Shown here: positions 21,219 through 31,769 of the stretch, piece after piece
Layout of the letters: every line of letters starts with the position of its first letter
Numbering within the stretch: position 1 is the first letter of the stretch
Assembly: GCA_008692225.1 (NCBI GenBank)
Contig: VICG01000005.1
Coordinates: forward strand, 1,087,001-1,151,000
Direction of reading: 5' to 3'
DNA from: Monilinia fructicola
Taxonomy: Eukaryota > Ascomycota > Leotiomycetes > Helotiales > Sclerotiniaceae
DNA: 64,000 nucleotides
Translations under genes and position numbers: made by a program
Notes under the pieces: model-generated
What the model was told of the DNA's origin: nothing
Seen by the model: only the letters and a program-made list of their open reading frames with translations
Database searches by the model: none

Positions 21219-24200
21219 ATGAACAATATCGAGATCCTCTCTGAAGATTTGCTTCTTACTCTTGACCCAATATCCACACCCACGGAATCGAGAGAATTGC
21301 ATTCAACCATCTAGCACGATGAGTTGGCAACCACAAGCCTGTTTCTTTCCCATCCTGGACCAAACCCTCGACTTCCCCCAGAGAAAGAAATCAATTGGCA
21401 ATCAGTAGAAGTTCCCCTCCGCAATTTCGCGCACTTGAATCTGTTCTGTAAAGAGCACGAAGTGTCTCCCTTGACGGTCTTCAAGCTTGCGTGGGCACTC
21501 ATACTTCAGTGCTACGCAGGAAGCAATTCCCCAGCCTTTGGTCACCTGAACCTGCCGGCATCCGAGCTGGAAGAAGATCCAGAGTCACCTTGTTCCCTCG
21601 GTAACATCCGTGACTGCTGTGTGGAACTTGAGACGGCGGGTTCTGTGATCGAGGTTCTGCGGTATGTTCGGGACGCTTCGTTGCAAAATGGTGCTTCGCG
21701 CTTATTGCCTTGCTCGGGTAACGAGAGTGCCAATTCAGCTTTGTACAATACTGCTCTGCAGTGTCAAGGAGCGGGAGATGTGGGGGCCTCCAATTCCATA
21801 TCCAAGAGCGGAAATGTCCAGGTCGTACCATACAATCATGTAAGTACGAAAAGCTGTGCGATCTGGATAAGGTGGCTAACACAAGAAGCAGATTGAGATA
21901 CTACTTGATATGAGATTTGATGGTAGTACCGCTACGGGACTTGCGTATCTACAGCACCTTCCCACAAGACTATCCACCACCGCAGCAACAAATGTGGCGC
22001 ACACATATGCCAAAGCCGTGGAATGTATTCTGAATGGCCCCTTGCAGTCGATAAATGAATTGGATCTGATTACGAAGCGAGATCTGGAACAGCTACGGGG
22101 TTGGGAGACTAGTTTTCCCGACAGAATCGATGTATGCGTACATGATCTTGTGCTGCGTCACGCAATATCAACGCCGAATGCTCCTGCGATATGCTCCTGG
22201 GATGGACGATTGACGTACGATGAGTTGGAAAAAGTGACGTCGACATTGGCATGCCATCTCATTGATCACGGCGTGGGGCCAGAAGTGCTTGTGCCGATTT
22301 GCTTCGAAAAGTCGATGTATGCGATTTTGACTATGCTTGCCATTCTAAGGGTTGGCGGAGCATTCGTCCCGCTAGATCCATCACAACCTAGCGAGCGACT
22401 TGAGGCCATCATCAGAAAAGCCAATGCAAAGATGGTCATCTCATCGCCACCATTCGTGCGAAAGTTCAGCAGCATTGCGAAACAAACCATCAGTGTTTCG
22501 GAAGATCTCCTCAAAACTCTCCGTGTGTCGCTTCAAGACCGCTTACCAGTCAAGGTCAAAACATACAGTGCAGCATTTGTTCTGTTCACTTCTGGAAGCA
22601 CGGGAGAGCCCAAGGGCATTGTTCAGGAGCACAGCTCAGTATCCACCAGTTCGCTTGCGCACGGCAGAGCCATGGGGATGAGTTCCCGGTCCCGCGTGTT
22701 GCAGTATGCTGCCTATACCTTCGACGTAAGTATGATGGATATCTTCACCACCCTCATCTACGGGGGCTGTGTATGCACTCCTTCTGAAGATGACCGCCAA
22801 AACAATATCATTGGCATCATAAACACAATGCAGGTCAACTGGGTGTTGTTTACCCCTTCTGTCGCGAATCTCATCTCCCCTGAAGATGTGCCGTGTCTTG
22901 AAACTTTGGCGCTCGGTGGCGAAGCAGTTACCCAGGAGAACGTGCTTCGATGGGCGAATGCCGTGACCCTCTATAACTGCTACGGGCCTGCAGAATGTGC
23001 TGCGACAACAGTCAACCGTCTAGAGGCTAATTCTAGAGCTTCGGCTATTGGTCGAGCATTTGGGTCAGCGCTATATTGGCTGGTAGATCCACTAAATCAC
23101 AGCCGTCTCGTTCCGATAGGTGCGGTAGGCGAGTTACTTGTTGAAGGACCGACGCTGGCTCGTGGTTATATTGGCGATATGGATAAAACCAAAGCAGCAT
23201 TCATCAAAGACCCCAAATGGCCACGGGAGATTCTAGGAACAAGGACCCGACGCTTCTACAAGACGGGGGATCTTGTAAGATACAACTCAGACGGGTCACT
23301 AGATTTCGTCGGGAGGAAGGACTTTCAGGTAAAGGTTCGAGGACAGCGAGTTGAACTCGGAGATGTTGAGCACCATCTCTCGACATATCCCGGCGTTGTC
23401 TTATCGATGGCTACAAGCCCCAACTCCGGAGCTTTTGCAAAGTCGCTTGTGGCAATCATCCAGATCCTCGATACCACTTTAGACTCGACCCCCGCTACAA
23501 ACCCCCTCTCTCTGGTTAGTAATTATCAATTGAAGGCTGCAGGTTTCAGCATTGCCGGCATCGAGAGATTCTTGAAGGCAAAACTGCCGGGGTACATGGT
23601 TCCAAACCATTGGTTTATCGTGGAAAGAATCCCGCTTTCGGTTTCTGGAAAGATTGATCGCAAGTCAGTAGAACTTTGGCTTACACGACTGAGTCGTGAT
23701 TCCGCAACCCCAATCCTGGCCAATGATCTTGCCAATGGTCTTGCCAACGGGACTACCAATGGACATACAAGTGCTCATAATGGCTCTCATTTATCAAAAG
23801 AGAACATAATCAGTTTCAAGATATCAAGTAAACTCGCGTCTCTAATATACCACAGTGATATTCAAGCCACATCGAAGCTGATTGGCCAAGACATTACGCT
23901 GACAGCAATTGGCCTTGATTCTATCCAAATCATCAGTTTGATAATGTTCATCAAGCAAGAATTCACCGTGAAGCTTCACATCAGCGTCCTGTTGCATCCG
24001 GAAGCAACAATTAGAAGCGTGACACAGTATATCGAGGAACTCAGAGCCGTGGGTATCAATCACAGCGTTGAGAAATCTGTTGATCTCGGAACCGAGTTTC
24101 AGACGTACAAAGAACAGATGAAAGGAAAACAATGGGGGAGAGGTCCTTCCATACAGAACATCTTTCTGACCGGCGCAACCGGATTTCTTGGGTCGGAAAT

Positions 24201-25221
24201 ATTATTCCAGCTTTGCACTAGGAAGGATGTTGAGAAGATCATGGTGCATGTGCGCGCAAAAAATCCCAAGGATGGTCTGCAGCGAATCAAGAAGACGGCA
24301 ATTCAAGCAGGATGGTGGTCAGATGTCTATCTTGAAAAGATAGAGGTATGGCCCGGAGATCTCGGACAACGTCAACTGGGATTGAACTCTAATCAATGGG
24401 ATTGCCTGTCCGGCAAGTCTGCATCTTCCAGACGAATCCATGGAATAATTCACTGTGGCGCAAAGGTGCATTGGAATAGCGATTTTTCATCCCTGAAAGC
24501 GCCGAATGTTGAATCAACTTGGAGCCTCTTGAATATTGTTAACGAAGCTCCGTCCATCCTAAAATTTGTATACATATCAGGGGGTTATAATGGCCCATCG
24601 TTAGCAGAGAAGCATCTCTACATGGGAGATAATCACGTCAACTACGCTCTTCCCACGGAATATGCGAAAACAAAATATCTTTCACAGCTCCTCGTGCAGG
24701 AGTATTCGCAGACGAGTGTTCAAAATCGGAGCCGAGTATCCGTTGTGAAGCCTAGCTTCATCATTGGAACAGCTCAACATGGCATTGCAAATACCGATGA
24801 CTTCATCTGGAGACTCGTTGCAAGTTGCATAGAGATCGGAAGTTTCAATGGGGCAGATGCCGACTCTTGGCTTTTTATATCGGACGTCAGCAATGTAGCC
24901 AGAACTGTGTTGGAATGCTGTGATGCAAGCCGGGACGATTTTACTGGTTCTCATGTTGGAATTATCGAAGGTCTCCCCGTTCGCGAATTCTGGTCTATTG
25001 TGGGAAGGGATTTTGGTTACAATATCGAGCCATTGAGGCAGGAAGAATGGCTAGACGCCATTTACGCCGACATCGACTCCAAGCATGAAAAGCATCCTCT
25101 ATGGCCACTTATCCATAATCTTGACAAGGAACATGGGAAAATGGGTATGCCTATGAATGAAATACCTGTGGAATTAAAAAGTTGGTACTCCCTCATTGCG
25201 AGTTGTTGCAGCCATTCGTAA
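21219..25221 (+). CDS. NRPS-like synthetase: partial condensation - adenylation - thiolation - reductase
   Basis: The main exon is 21892-25221; an earlier exon ends at 21839 before an intron (GTAAGT...GCAG, 21840-21891). Domains in order: C-terminal half of a condensation-type domain (PLTVFKLAWALILQCYAGS; no HHxxxDG seen), adenylation (LFTSGSTGEPKGIVQEHSS, YAAYTFDVSMMDIF, YNCYGPAECAATT, FYKTGDLVRY, SGKIDRK), thiolation (GLDSIQII, phosphopantetheine Ser) and a thioester reductase of SDR type (FLTGATGFLGSEIL, VYISGG, YAKTK with Tyr and Lys). The reductase would release the tethered acyl group as aldehyde or alcohol using NADPH. The start is unresolved: an ATG at 21219 opens a frame continuous with the domain but interrupted by TAG at 21312-21314; the same TAG would be a 3' splice acceptor if an upstream exon is used. 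A tentative specificity code read by eye is D-V-M-L-A-G-C-A-T; no substrate is claimed. Confidence 0.87.
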
Positions 25222-25416
25222 AAATGTCGAGTACTTACGGGGAATTGGCTTTCTCCCTTCAACAGCAAACATGTATTGATCTTGTCTGTAAAATAGTATT
25301 TAATAATAATAATTTATCATATAGATGCCTATCCAACTAGAATATTGATTTGATGAAAAATAATTGCGCGTTCCTCCAAAAGCATCTTAACTCGGTTCTA
25401 TGGAAGGCCTAGAAGT
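25222..25416. terminator. Convergent 3' region of NRPS-like and SDR genes
   Basis: The stop codons of the plus-strand NRPS-like gene and the minus-strand SDR gene face each other 195 bp apart. AT-rich DNA around 25295-25330 (AATAATAATAATTTATC) is a plausible polyadenylation region. Confidence 0.45.
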
Positions 25417-27044
25417 TCATACATTCTGCGCAAGTCCAGAATCTACCAATCGTTAGAATCCACCTCACTCGTACCCTTTAGTCCCTATCATTTTATCACA
25501 GAATAACTGAATGAGGGTGCCTAGGTACATACCAACTTGTATTTTCTGTCCCGTCATGCAACTATTTTTCGCTATATCTACAAATACCTGGGCACAATCT
25601 CCGATATCCGTCTAGTTTATTATATGTATATTAGTACATTCTTCTTTTGGCTAACCTCATATGATATGGCAGGGAACAGAGAGTAATAAGATGCAAGAAT
25701 GAGAGAGAAATACTTACTACTTGTTTCAAGTATGCTTTATCCCTCAATCTTTCCTGATCTTCCTCTGAGTATAGCCTTCCCTGGAGAGTTTTAGTGCACT
25801 GTTCATTTCAACATTAAAGTGACAACCAGACAATATAGACGAAATTGCGAATAGAAACTTGAGCGAAGGTGACACTTGAAATCATCTCTGAGTTTCATAG
25901 AACAGTACTTGTTGCCATGGATTCCTTCCTTGAGCCATTTGCCTTCTTTGGAGGAAAGGAGAAAGAGAGGTGGGTATGGCGTACCCATTCTGTAAGCAAT
26001 AGACCCGGTAAGACAGCGTTAACCCGCACTTTAGGCCCTTGGGTTGCGGCCAAACATTTCATCAAATGTAACTGCGCTGCTTTTGTTACTGAGTAGGGTA
26101 CACTACCTATATCAATGTCATTAGTCCTACTCTCTCTATGAAAAGCGATAAAGAAAAATGACGAGAAAGATACGAACTCCCTCCAGTGATGACCCCCGCA
26201 ATAGAGCTCGTCATGATGAACACTCCGCCCTCCTGATTTGCCTGAAAAGTAGAGAGCGCTTCTCTCATCAAAATAGATTGAGCCACCACATTCGTAGCAT
26301 AGCTTTTTTGCCAATCTTCTGCTGTAGGAGCAGAGATATCCGAGAAGTTTGAAAATCGTGTATAACCCTTGATTGATTAGTTTTGTTTGTTCGAGAAGGA
26401 AAGATAAGGAGGGAAAAGAAAGGGGGTGGATCATATATTTACAGCATTTGAGATGATAATATCCAGCCCTCCCAGTCCCTTGATCGTTTCCTTTACTACA
26501 GAAATACAATCGGACTCTTGACTTACATCCTATCCACATAACAAGCGTTAGCCTACCTAGTCCATGATACTGACTCTCATCTCAATGCATCTCAACTCTT
26601 CTCATCCCACCCTCATCACCCGGCCTCATTGCCTCAATCCATCTCGTCTCATCTCATCACATCACATCTCATTGCACTTGTTTCACCCTTCATCTCAATC
26701 CCTCGCCCAAACCATTACCACCAAAGAACCAAGAATCTAGAGAAAAAATAACAGCACCCACCGCCCTCAAACAGATTACCCTCACCCCAAACTCTCTCTC
26801 AAACCTGTCCTTCAACTCCTTCGCCTTATGCTCACTCAAAACATAATTAATCGCGATATTACACCCCTCCGCGGCAAATTTAAAACAGATTGCTTCGCCT
26901 AGTCCTCTGTATCCGGTTTGTCAGTAGGTAAGGTAAATGTTGCTCATGAGTAAATTGATATATCTCATGCGCATATTTCGATTTCCAATGAATTGCACCA
27001 TGGTAGTACTGGGGAACACAAAGATAAGACATCGATAGAACGGC

Positions 27045-27090
<46 letters not shown>

Positions 27091-27180
27091 GTGGGGAAAG
27101 AGATAAAATGTGGGGATTAGAACTACTTACCGAGTTCCACCTGTTACGAGTACATTTCTGTTGGTGAGTTTGTATGGCAT
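25417..27180 (-). CDS. Short-chain dehydrogenase/reductase, eight exons
   Basis: Exons: 27180-27131, 26906-26762, 26529-26443, 26367-26178, 26106-25985, 25780-25718, 25611-25533, 25442-25417; together 253 aa with phases that all fit. Motifs: LVTGGTRGLGEAI (cofactor loop TGxxxGxG), VICLRADVS (Asp after strand 3), ISNAG, ATNVVAQ, IMTSSIAG (catalytic Ser), PYSVTKAA (catalytic Tyr and Lys), VRVNAVLPGLLLTEW, and MTGQKIQVDSGLAQNV at the C-terminus. The last residues are split over two very short exons. Intron 4 uses a GTTCGT donor. The third codon region of intron 2 (232 bp) contains a CATCTCATCTC repeat. Eight exons in 254 codons is dense for this window. It lies convergent to the NRPS-like gene and is a candidate tailoring enzyme for its aldehyde product. 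Confidence 0.85.
26562..26700 (+). repeat. CATCTCATCTC-type simple repeat inside SDR intron 2
   Basis: Pyrimidine-rich imperfect repeats of CATCTCAT/CATCTCAAC fill most of the 232 bp intron. They make this intron the longest of the gene. Confidence 0.7.
27041..27089 (+). repeat. GAT trinucleotide repeat in SDR intron 1
   Basis: About sixteen GAT units in a row lie in the first intron (27130-26907) of the SDR gene. The tract is non-coding in this model. Confidence 0.9.
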
Positions 27181-27859
27181 TTTTGCTATCCTTGCCTTGT
27201 CGATACGAGGAGCGATACGATTTGCTTCAATTTCACACTGAAGGGTTTTGATGGATGGATGGATGGATGGATAGATGGTGACCAAAAAAGTTTGAAGTAA
27301 GAGGGAAGGAAGGGACAGGAGGGAAGAATATATATAACCCGACATTGGATAGAGTAGGTATTTCTTACCTTAACTTCCGTACTTGCCGATAGTTTCATAT
27401 GTAAAGGACGTCGGAAAAGTACAGTCCCGCATGACGGACGCACGATGTAACTAACTATCGTAGGACCTGAGGTGTGGTTACGCCGCCTTGCACGGTAACA
27501 ACTTGCTATTTTTCGACGAGGGAATCATTGTACGGTTCTTAATTAGTTAAATGGTAGGAATTCTTTGATATCACATTCACATTGATCGTCACATCAATTA
27601 AGAATAAGAAAGGTACTGGGCAATTCCTTCTATGCCTTTGGTAATAGCTAAGAGAAGCTCTGATAATACATCTGGACTTATAAACCGGTGCCAGGTCAAA
27701 GTGTCATTTCATTTCGTTTCGTTTCGTTCGTTCCTCCATTCATACATCCACCCATAAAGAGAGAAAAATTGCAATTCCAATGACCCGTCGGTAAATAAAC
27801 ATCATCGAGTTCTTAAACAGATGACATTTATATAGTAACCTTATGCCATATTCTCCCCA
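27181..27859. other. Spacer upstream of the SDR gene
   Basis: About 680 bp between the SDR start codon and the 3' end of the Stf2/Tma10-like gene. It has a short ATGG tract (27251-27276) and a TTTCGTTTCG repeat (27714-27730). No gene is supported. It is the right-hand edge of the accessory cluster. Confidence 0.55.
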
Positions 27860-28538
27860 TCAAGATCCAAGCTTATTACTTGGCCTTGACATCTTCATCA
27901 ACACTGCTACCCTCCGAACTGTTTGTGTTGGAACGGGTAGTCTCGGAAGTTCTTCCATCAAGGCACCATGGATATCCTCCTCAAAAACTGGCTCTGTTTC
28001 GATTTGTTCGAACTTAGTCTTGAAATCTTTGAGACCGGCAGTGTAGGAGCTGCTATTGGAGCGACGACGAGCATTGGCCATATTGAAGCCTTCGTCTTGG
28101 GACTTCTTCACCATCTACACCCCTATTTTCGATATGTTAGCTGATGAAATTGATGATGGGAAAGTGCACCATGTGGAAATTGAGGGACTAGGATGGAATA
28201 AGAACATACCATCCACCCTTTCCAGCACCATTTTTCTTGGCTTTCTTAGGGTCAGTATCAACATGACCGGACTTTGCGAAATAGCGGGGCAAATGCTCTT
28301 GTGGAAGAGCAGTACCATCGGCGAGGCCAGCATGATCGCGATCATTGTACTTGTGTGATTTACCCACTACACATCGTTGATGGATATATCAGCATATCGT
28401 CATATATGTATATATGAGAGAATTTGTCAAGGAAGACAGAGTTCCATCAAGACCGTCAAGACCTTAGTCGGAGAGACAGATATGATAGCGCTACACATGA
28501 GGCGGGGTATAAACAAAGCGATATCAGATAAACTTACT
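27860..28538 (-). CDS. Stf2/Tma10-like small protein with an intron-split start codon; frameshifted
   Basis: The first exon contributes only the A of the start codon (28538); intron 28537-28367 (GTAAGT...GTGTAG) separates it from TG at 28366. Exon 2 (28366-28210) codes MGKSHKYNDRDHAGLADGTA and PRYFAKSGHVDTDPKKAKKN, then GAGKGGW, the conserved core of the Stf2/Tma10 family. Intron 28209-28123 follows; exon 3 continues GVDGEEV. A CCC run at 28099-28101 seems to carry one C too many: dropping it joins GEEV to QDEGFNMANARRRSNS. The stop used here is at 27860-27862; a second frame ending at 27876 gives a more acidic Ser-rich tail, so the C-terminus is uncertain. Yeast Stf2 stabilises the ATPase-inhibitor complex and is linked to desiccation tolerance; Tma10 associates with ribosomes. 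The role here is inferred. Confidence 0.68.
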
Positions 28539-30066
28539 GTTGAATGATTGATTGAAGGGATGGAAGGGATTGAAGGAATTGATTTAGAAGGTACAAGGTA
28601 AACGTAGATTGATGGTATTCGCCACGTAAAGGAAGAGTACTTGATGGAAGTTGATTGAGAAATGGAAAAAGTCAATGGATTTCTGAATGTGTTTTGGGTA
28701 GAAAGAAGATGAATTCCTGAAGAGTTGAGGTTTGAGATAAGTAGTAAGTAGGACGTAGGACGTAGTACGTAGTAAGTAGTAAGTAGTAAGAAGTAAGAAG
28801 TAAGGAGTAGCTGGAGGAGTAGCACTAGGTAGGTATGAGATGTACGTTAAGGTTCACAAGGCATCATTCGGCTAGATGATCCATTTTCCATTTCCATGTC
28901 ATCGAACTATCACGCGACCTTTATTTGTACTGTGCTCTGCAATTATTCGTCTGTATCCAAGTGCCCCCGGGCCCTTCGCGCAATCTCAATCTCGTCTTTG
29001 ACACAAGTCGCATATTAAGCGGCAGTTTATATTACGCCTGGAGACTTGAACGCATGATGATCTCGCCATTTCATAGGTTCATCTCCTTATCCCCAGTCAA
29101 AATGAGCTGTTTACATATGGATGGTTACATAAGTCATGCTCTCCTTTGCGTCATCATCATTACAGTACAGTCACGGGATCTATACACATATACGGTGACT
29201 TTGGTGATAGATGGATAATACAATCATCAATCATATGACTGAACATTTAATAAACTTATCTCAGCTAGCCCGGGAGCCTCATTATCGTTCTCTTTGTTCA
29301 ACCCCTTACCTGCTTATCCATACATCCATCCCAATAGAACTTTCCATTGCCTCATTGTTCTCTCCAGCTTCTTGCTGCCCTTTCTTTCACTCCAAACACC
29401 AACAGCTCATTTGAAGTGGTACGTACCGAAAGATCATTCGATCCCCCAGTAATGCGGGGAAATATCGAGCTACTGTAATGGAAAGCAGGGAACCTCATAC
29501 AGTAAGCGGGACCCAAGTGCGAATTCGCGGGTGGTGGTAGAACTACGGGTACGGGTACGGGTACCGCTAGACTCCACTCCGTAGAACTATTAGATAGACG
29601 TACTCTGTACATAACTATCTGCACCTGCTTCCCTATTAGTGGCTTAGTAAGGAGCCTTGGAAAGAATAATTGACCAATCATTCATCATTTTAGTCGATTG
29701 AAAATATCTTTGAAAGAATCTGTATGATGGTCAAGAGGCTCGGCCACCGTAATCAAAATTTCCATCTGGCGCATTGTGCTTTATTGCTAGTGGTCACAAA
29801 TAGGAGGGCTTACTAATTAATTTCCAAGACTTATCAAGAATTATCTATCTCCGAAATCCTTTGACAAAGCAGATAAGAAATCTAGCAAAGAAGATATTGT
29901 GAAAATTCACATTCTTCTACCCTCTTACATATTCTCACATTTGCCAACACTTTCTTTCAACATTCGTCTTGTTGCAGACTTTGTACCCTTCGCATACTTG
30001 GTACGATACTTATTTCACCATTTCAGAAGACAAAGGGAGCGTCCAATCGCCACCCACGACCCCGCC
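28539..30066. promoter_or_regulatory. Divergent spacer between the Stf2/Tma10-like gene and DRE2
   Basis: About 1.5 kb that should hold a 5' UTR exon for the minus-strand gene (upstream of 28538) and the promoter and 5' UTR of DRE2. It contains GTACGTAGTAAGTAGTAAG repeats (about 28740-28805) and an ACGGGT hexamer repeat (29546-29568). A 109-codon minus frame at 29352-29681 is not credible. Confidence 0.5.
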
Positions 30067-31161
30067 ATGGCCCCCTCTGTCACCATTGACAATACCTCCG
30101 ATTTCAGTCCGATAACTACAACCACCAAGACGACTTCATTCAATCCTCGTACATTACTCCTAGCGCCTCCCTCCATCGCCAGTCATGAAGAGAAGTTAAG
30201 AAATGTGCTTGCTACTCATGATAGAACCGTTACCGACTTGCAGATGCTGGATCGTCTCTCTGCAGGATTAGTCACACTCCCAGAATCGACTTATGATTTG
30301 GTCCTCATCCTCACTGATGCTGATGGGACACGCGCCGAATCTGCCGAATTGTTGACCAGAGATGTATTTGGAAAAATCACACAAGCTTTGAAAGCAGGTG
30401 CAAAGTTGCAGGCACAGGATGGTACATTTGGACAAGAAATTGATGGCGCGGAATATAGAGAAGCTATCTTGGCTGGTTTGGTAGCAGAAGGAGGAGTTAT
30501 GCTCAAGCCGGATCATAGTGCAAGTGTCGCAGTCCCTTTACGACTTCGCAGAAAGGAAAACAATAAGAGTGCAGCTGTACAAGTGCCGGCCCTCCAGTTA
30601 CCGCAGCTGATGTACCACTAAATGTCAAGAGAAAGAGTGTGGATATGACAGGTGATGTAGCTGAGAAGGATATCCCAAAGAATGATGCGCCAAAGGGAGT
30701 TGGCTTCATTGATTTTAGTGACGACTTTGATGCGGAGGATGATGACGAATTGATTGATGAGGATACTCTTCTTACTGAGGAAGATATGAAGAAACCTCTG
30801 GCTATCCGTAAGTAATGAATTATATACATCCTGATCTCTACTAATATTGTTTAGCTCCCGAATGCGCGCCAAGAGCTGGAAAGCGTCGTCGTGCATGCAA
30901 AGATTGCACATGCGGTCTCGCCGAAAAACTTGCCAAGGAAGATGCAGACAAACGAGCAACAGCCGATAGACAACTCCAAGCTCTTAAGCTTGATGCAGAT
31001 GATCTAGCCGAAGTAGACTTCACAGTCAAAGGAAAAGTAGGATCCTGCGGAAATTGCAGCTTGGGCGATGCATTCCGCTGTGATGGATGTCCCTACTCGG
31101 CATGCCTGCTTTCAAGCCAGGAGAGGAGGTCAGACTCCTCAACAACGATGTGCAGCTGTAA
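30067..31161 (+). CDS. DRE2: Anamorsin homologue Dre2, cytosolic Fe-S cluster assembly; two frameshifts
   Basis: Exons 30067-30807 and 30855-31161 code about 349 aa if two missing bases are allowed for. The N-terminal methyltransferase-like domain starts at [11 protein letters not shown]. The linker contains the conserved [10 protein letters not shown] box. The C-terminal Fe-S domain has motif A ([18 protein letters not shown]) and twin motif B ([17 protein letters not shown]). Break 1 lies near 30578-30582: SAAV must be joined to TSAGPPV by adding one base. Break 2 lies near 31094-31098: GCPY must be joined to [14 protein letters not shown] by adding one base, giving the normal end at 31161. 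Dre2 with Tah18 delivers electrons to early cytosolic Fe-S assembly and is essential in yeast, so decay is unlikely and sequence error is favoured. Start chosen at the family-typical MAPS although the frame is open upstream to 29899. Confidence 0.9.
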
Positions 31162-31739
31162 ACTTCTATATTTTGATCAAGGAGGAAAACTGGATTCTGG
31201 CGTTTGTGTTGCATGTTGGAGTTGGGGATTGGACTAGGAGTCTTGCATAGAAGGATACACACATAGTGGAGCATAGCAATAAGTGGTACGGTATGGTATC
31301 ATATATATATCAACAAGGTCTATGGTTTGTTGCTATATAGGGTAAGCAACATAGGAAAAGTTCAATGGTGAATGGATAGATCCTCCATGAGAGGAAATCG
31401 AATTATGAATCAAATGAATGAAATGTATCTATCACCTGTAGGTTCGATGGCAACCATTTTTACTCGTGCCCACAATTTCAAACTCAGATCTAATCTGTAG
31501 TAGCAGAGCATTCCAGGTTTCTACATATACTTTACAACATTTTCTTGTGTATCAACAACTCTCTGTAGAAATCTATCTACCGATGGGACAGAAACTGGCG
31601 CTGGCACTGGCTGCAGGAATATGCTCTCATAACCATCAGCTCATACTTCATCTTGCAATAGTCCTTATATAGACCGATAGTCATCATTCATTCCACATTC
31701 ACATGCAGTCCCCCATAACTTCCCCTATTCTCAACGTGG
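31162..31739. other. Spacer downstream of DRE2
   Basis: About 580 bp of ordinary composition containing the DRE2 3' UTR. No gene or repeat of note. It ends abruptly at the TA that flanks the AT-rich TIR element. Confidence 0.6.
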
Positions 31740-31741
31740 TA

Positions 31742-31769
31742 CTTAGTATTGTTTTAGATCAATACCAGA
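31742..31769 (+). repeat. Left terminal inverted repeat of the 2 kb element
   Basis: The repeat begins CTTAGTATTGTTTTAGATCA and ends ATACCAGA. It is the more heavily mutated of the two ends (T or A where the other end keeps C or G). Confidence 0.85.

Noticed and set aside
25895..26539. 214-codon frame apparently ending in TGA soon after LLTEW in the SDR gene
   Set aside because: I first took this as a nonsense mutation; a 204 bp intron (25984-25781) and three more exons restore a normal SDR C-terminus.
29352..29681. 109-codon minus-strand frame upstream of DRE2
   Set aside because: Includes an ACGGGT repeat coding Val-Pro units; no motif.
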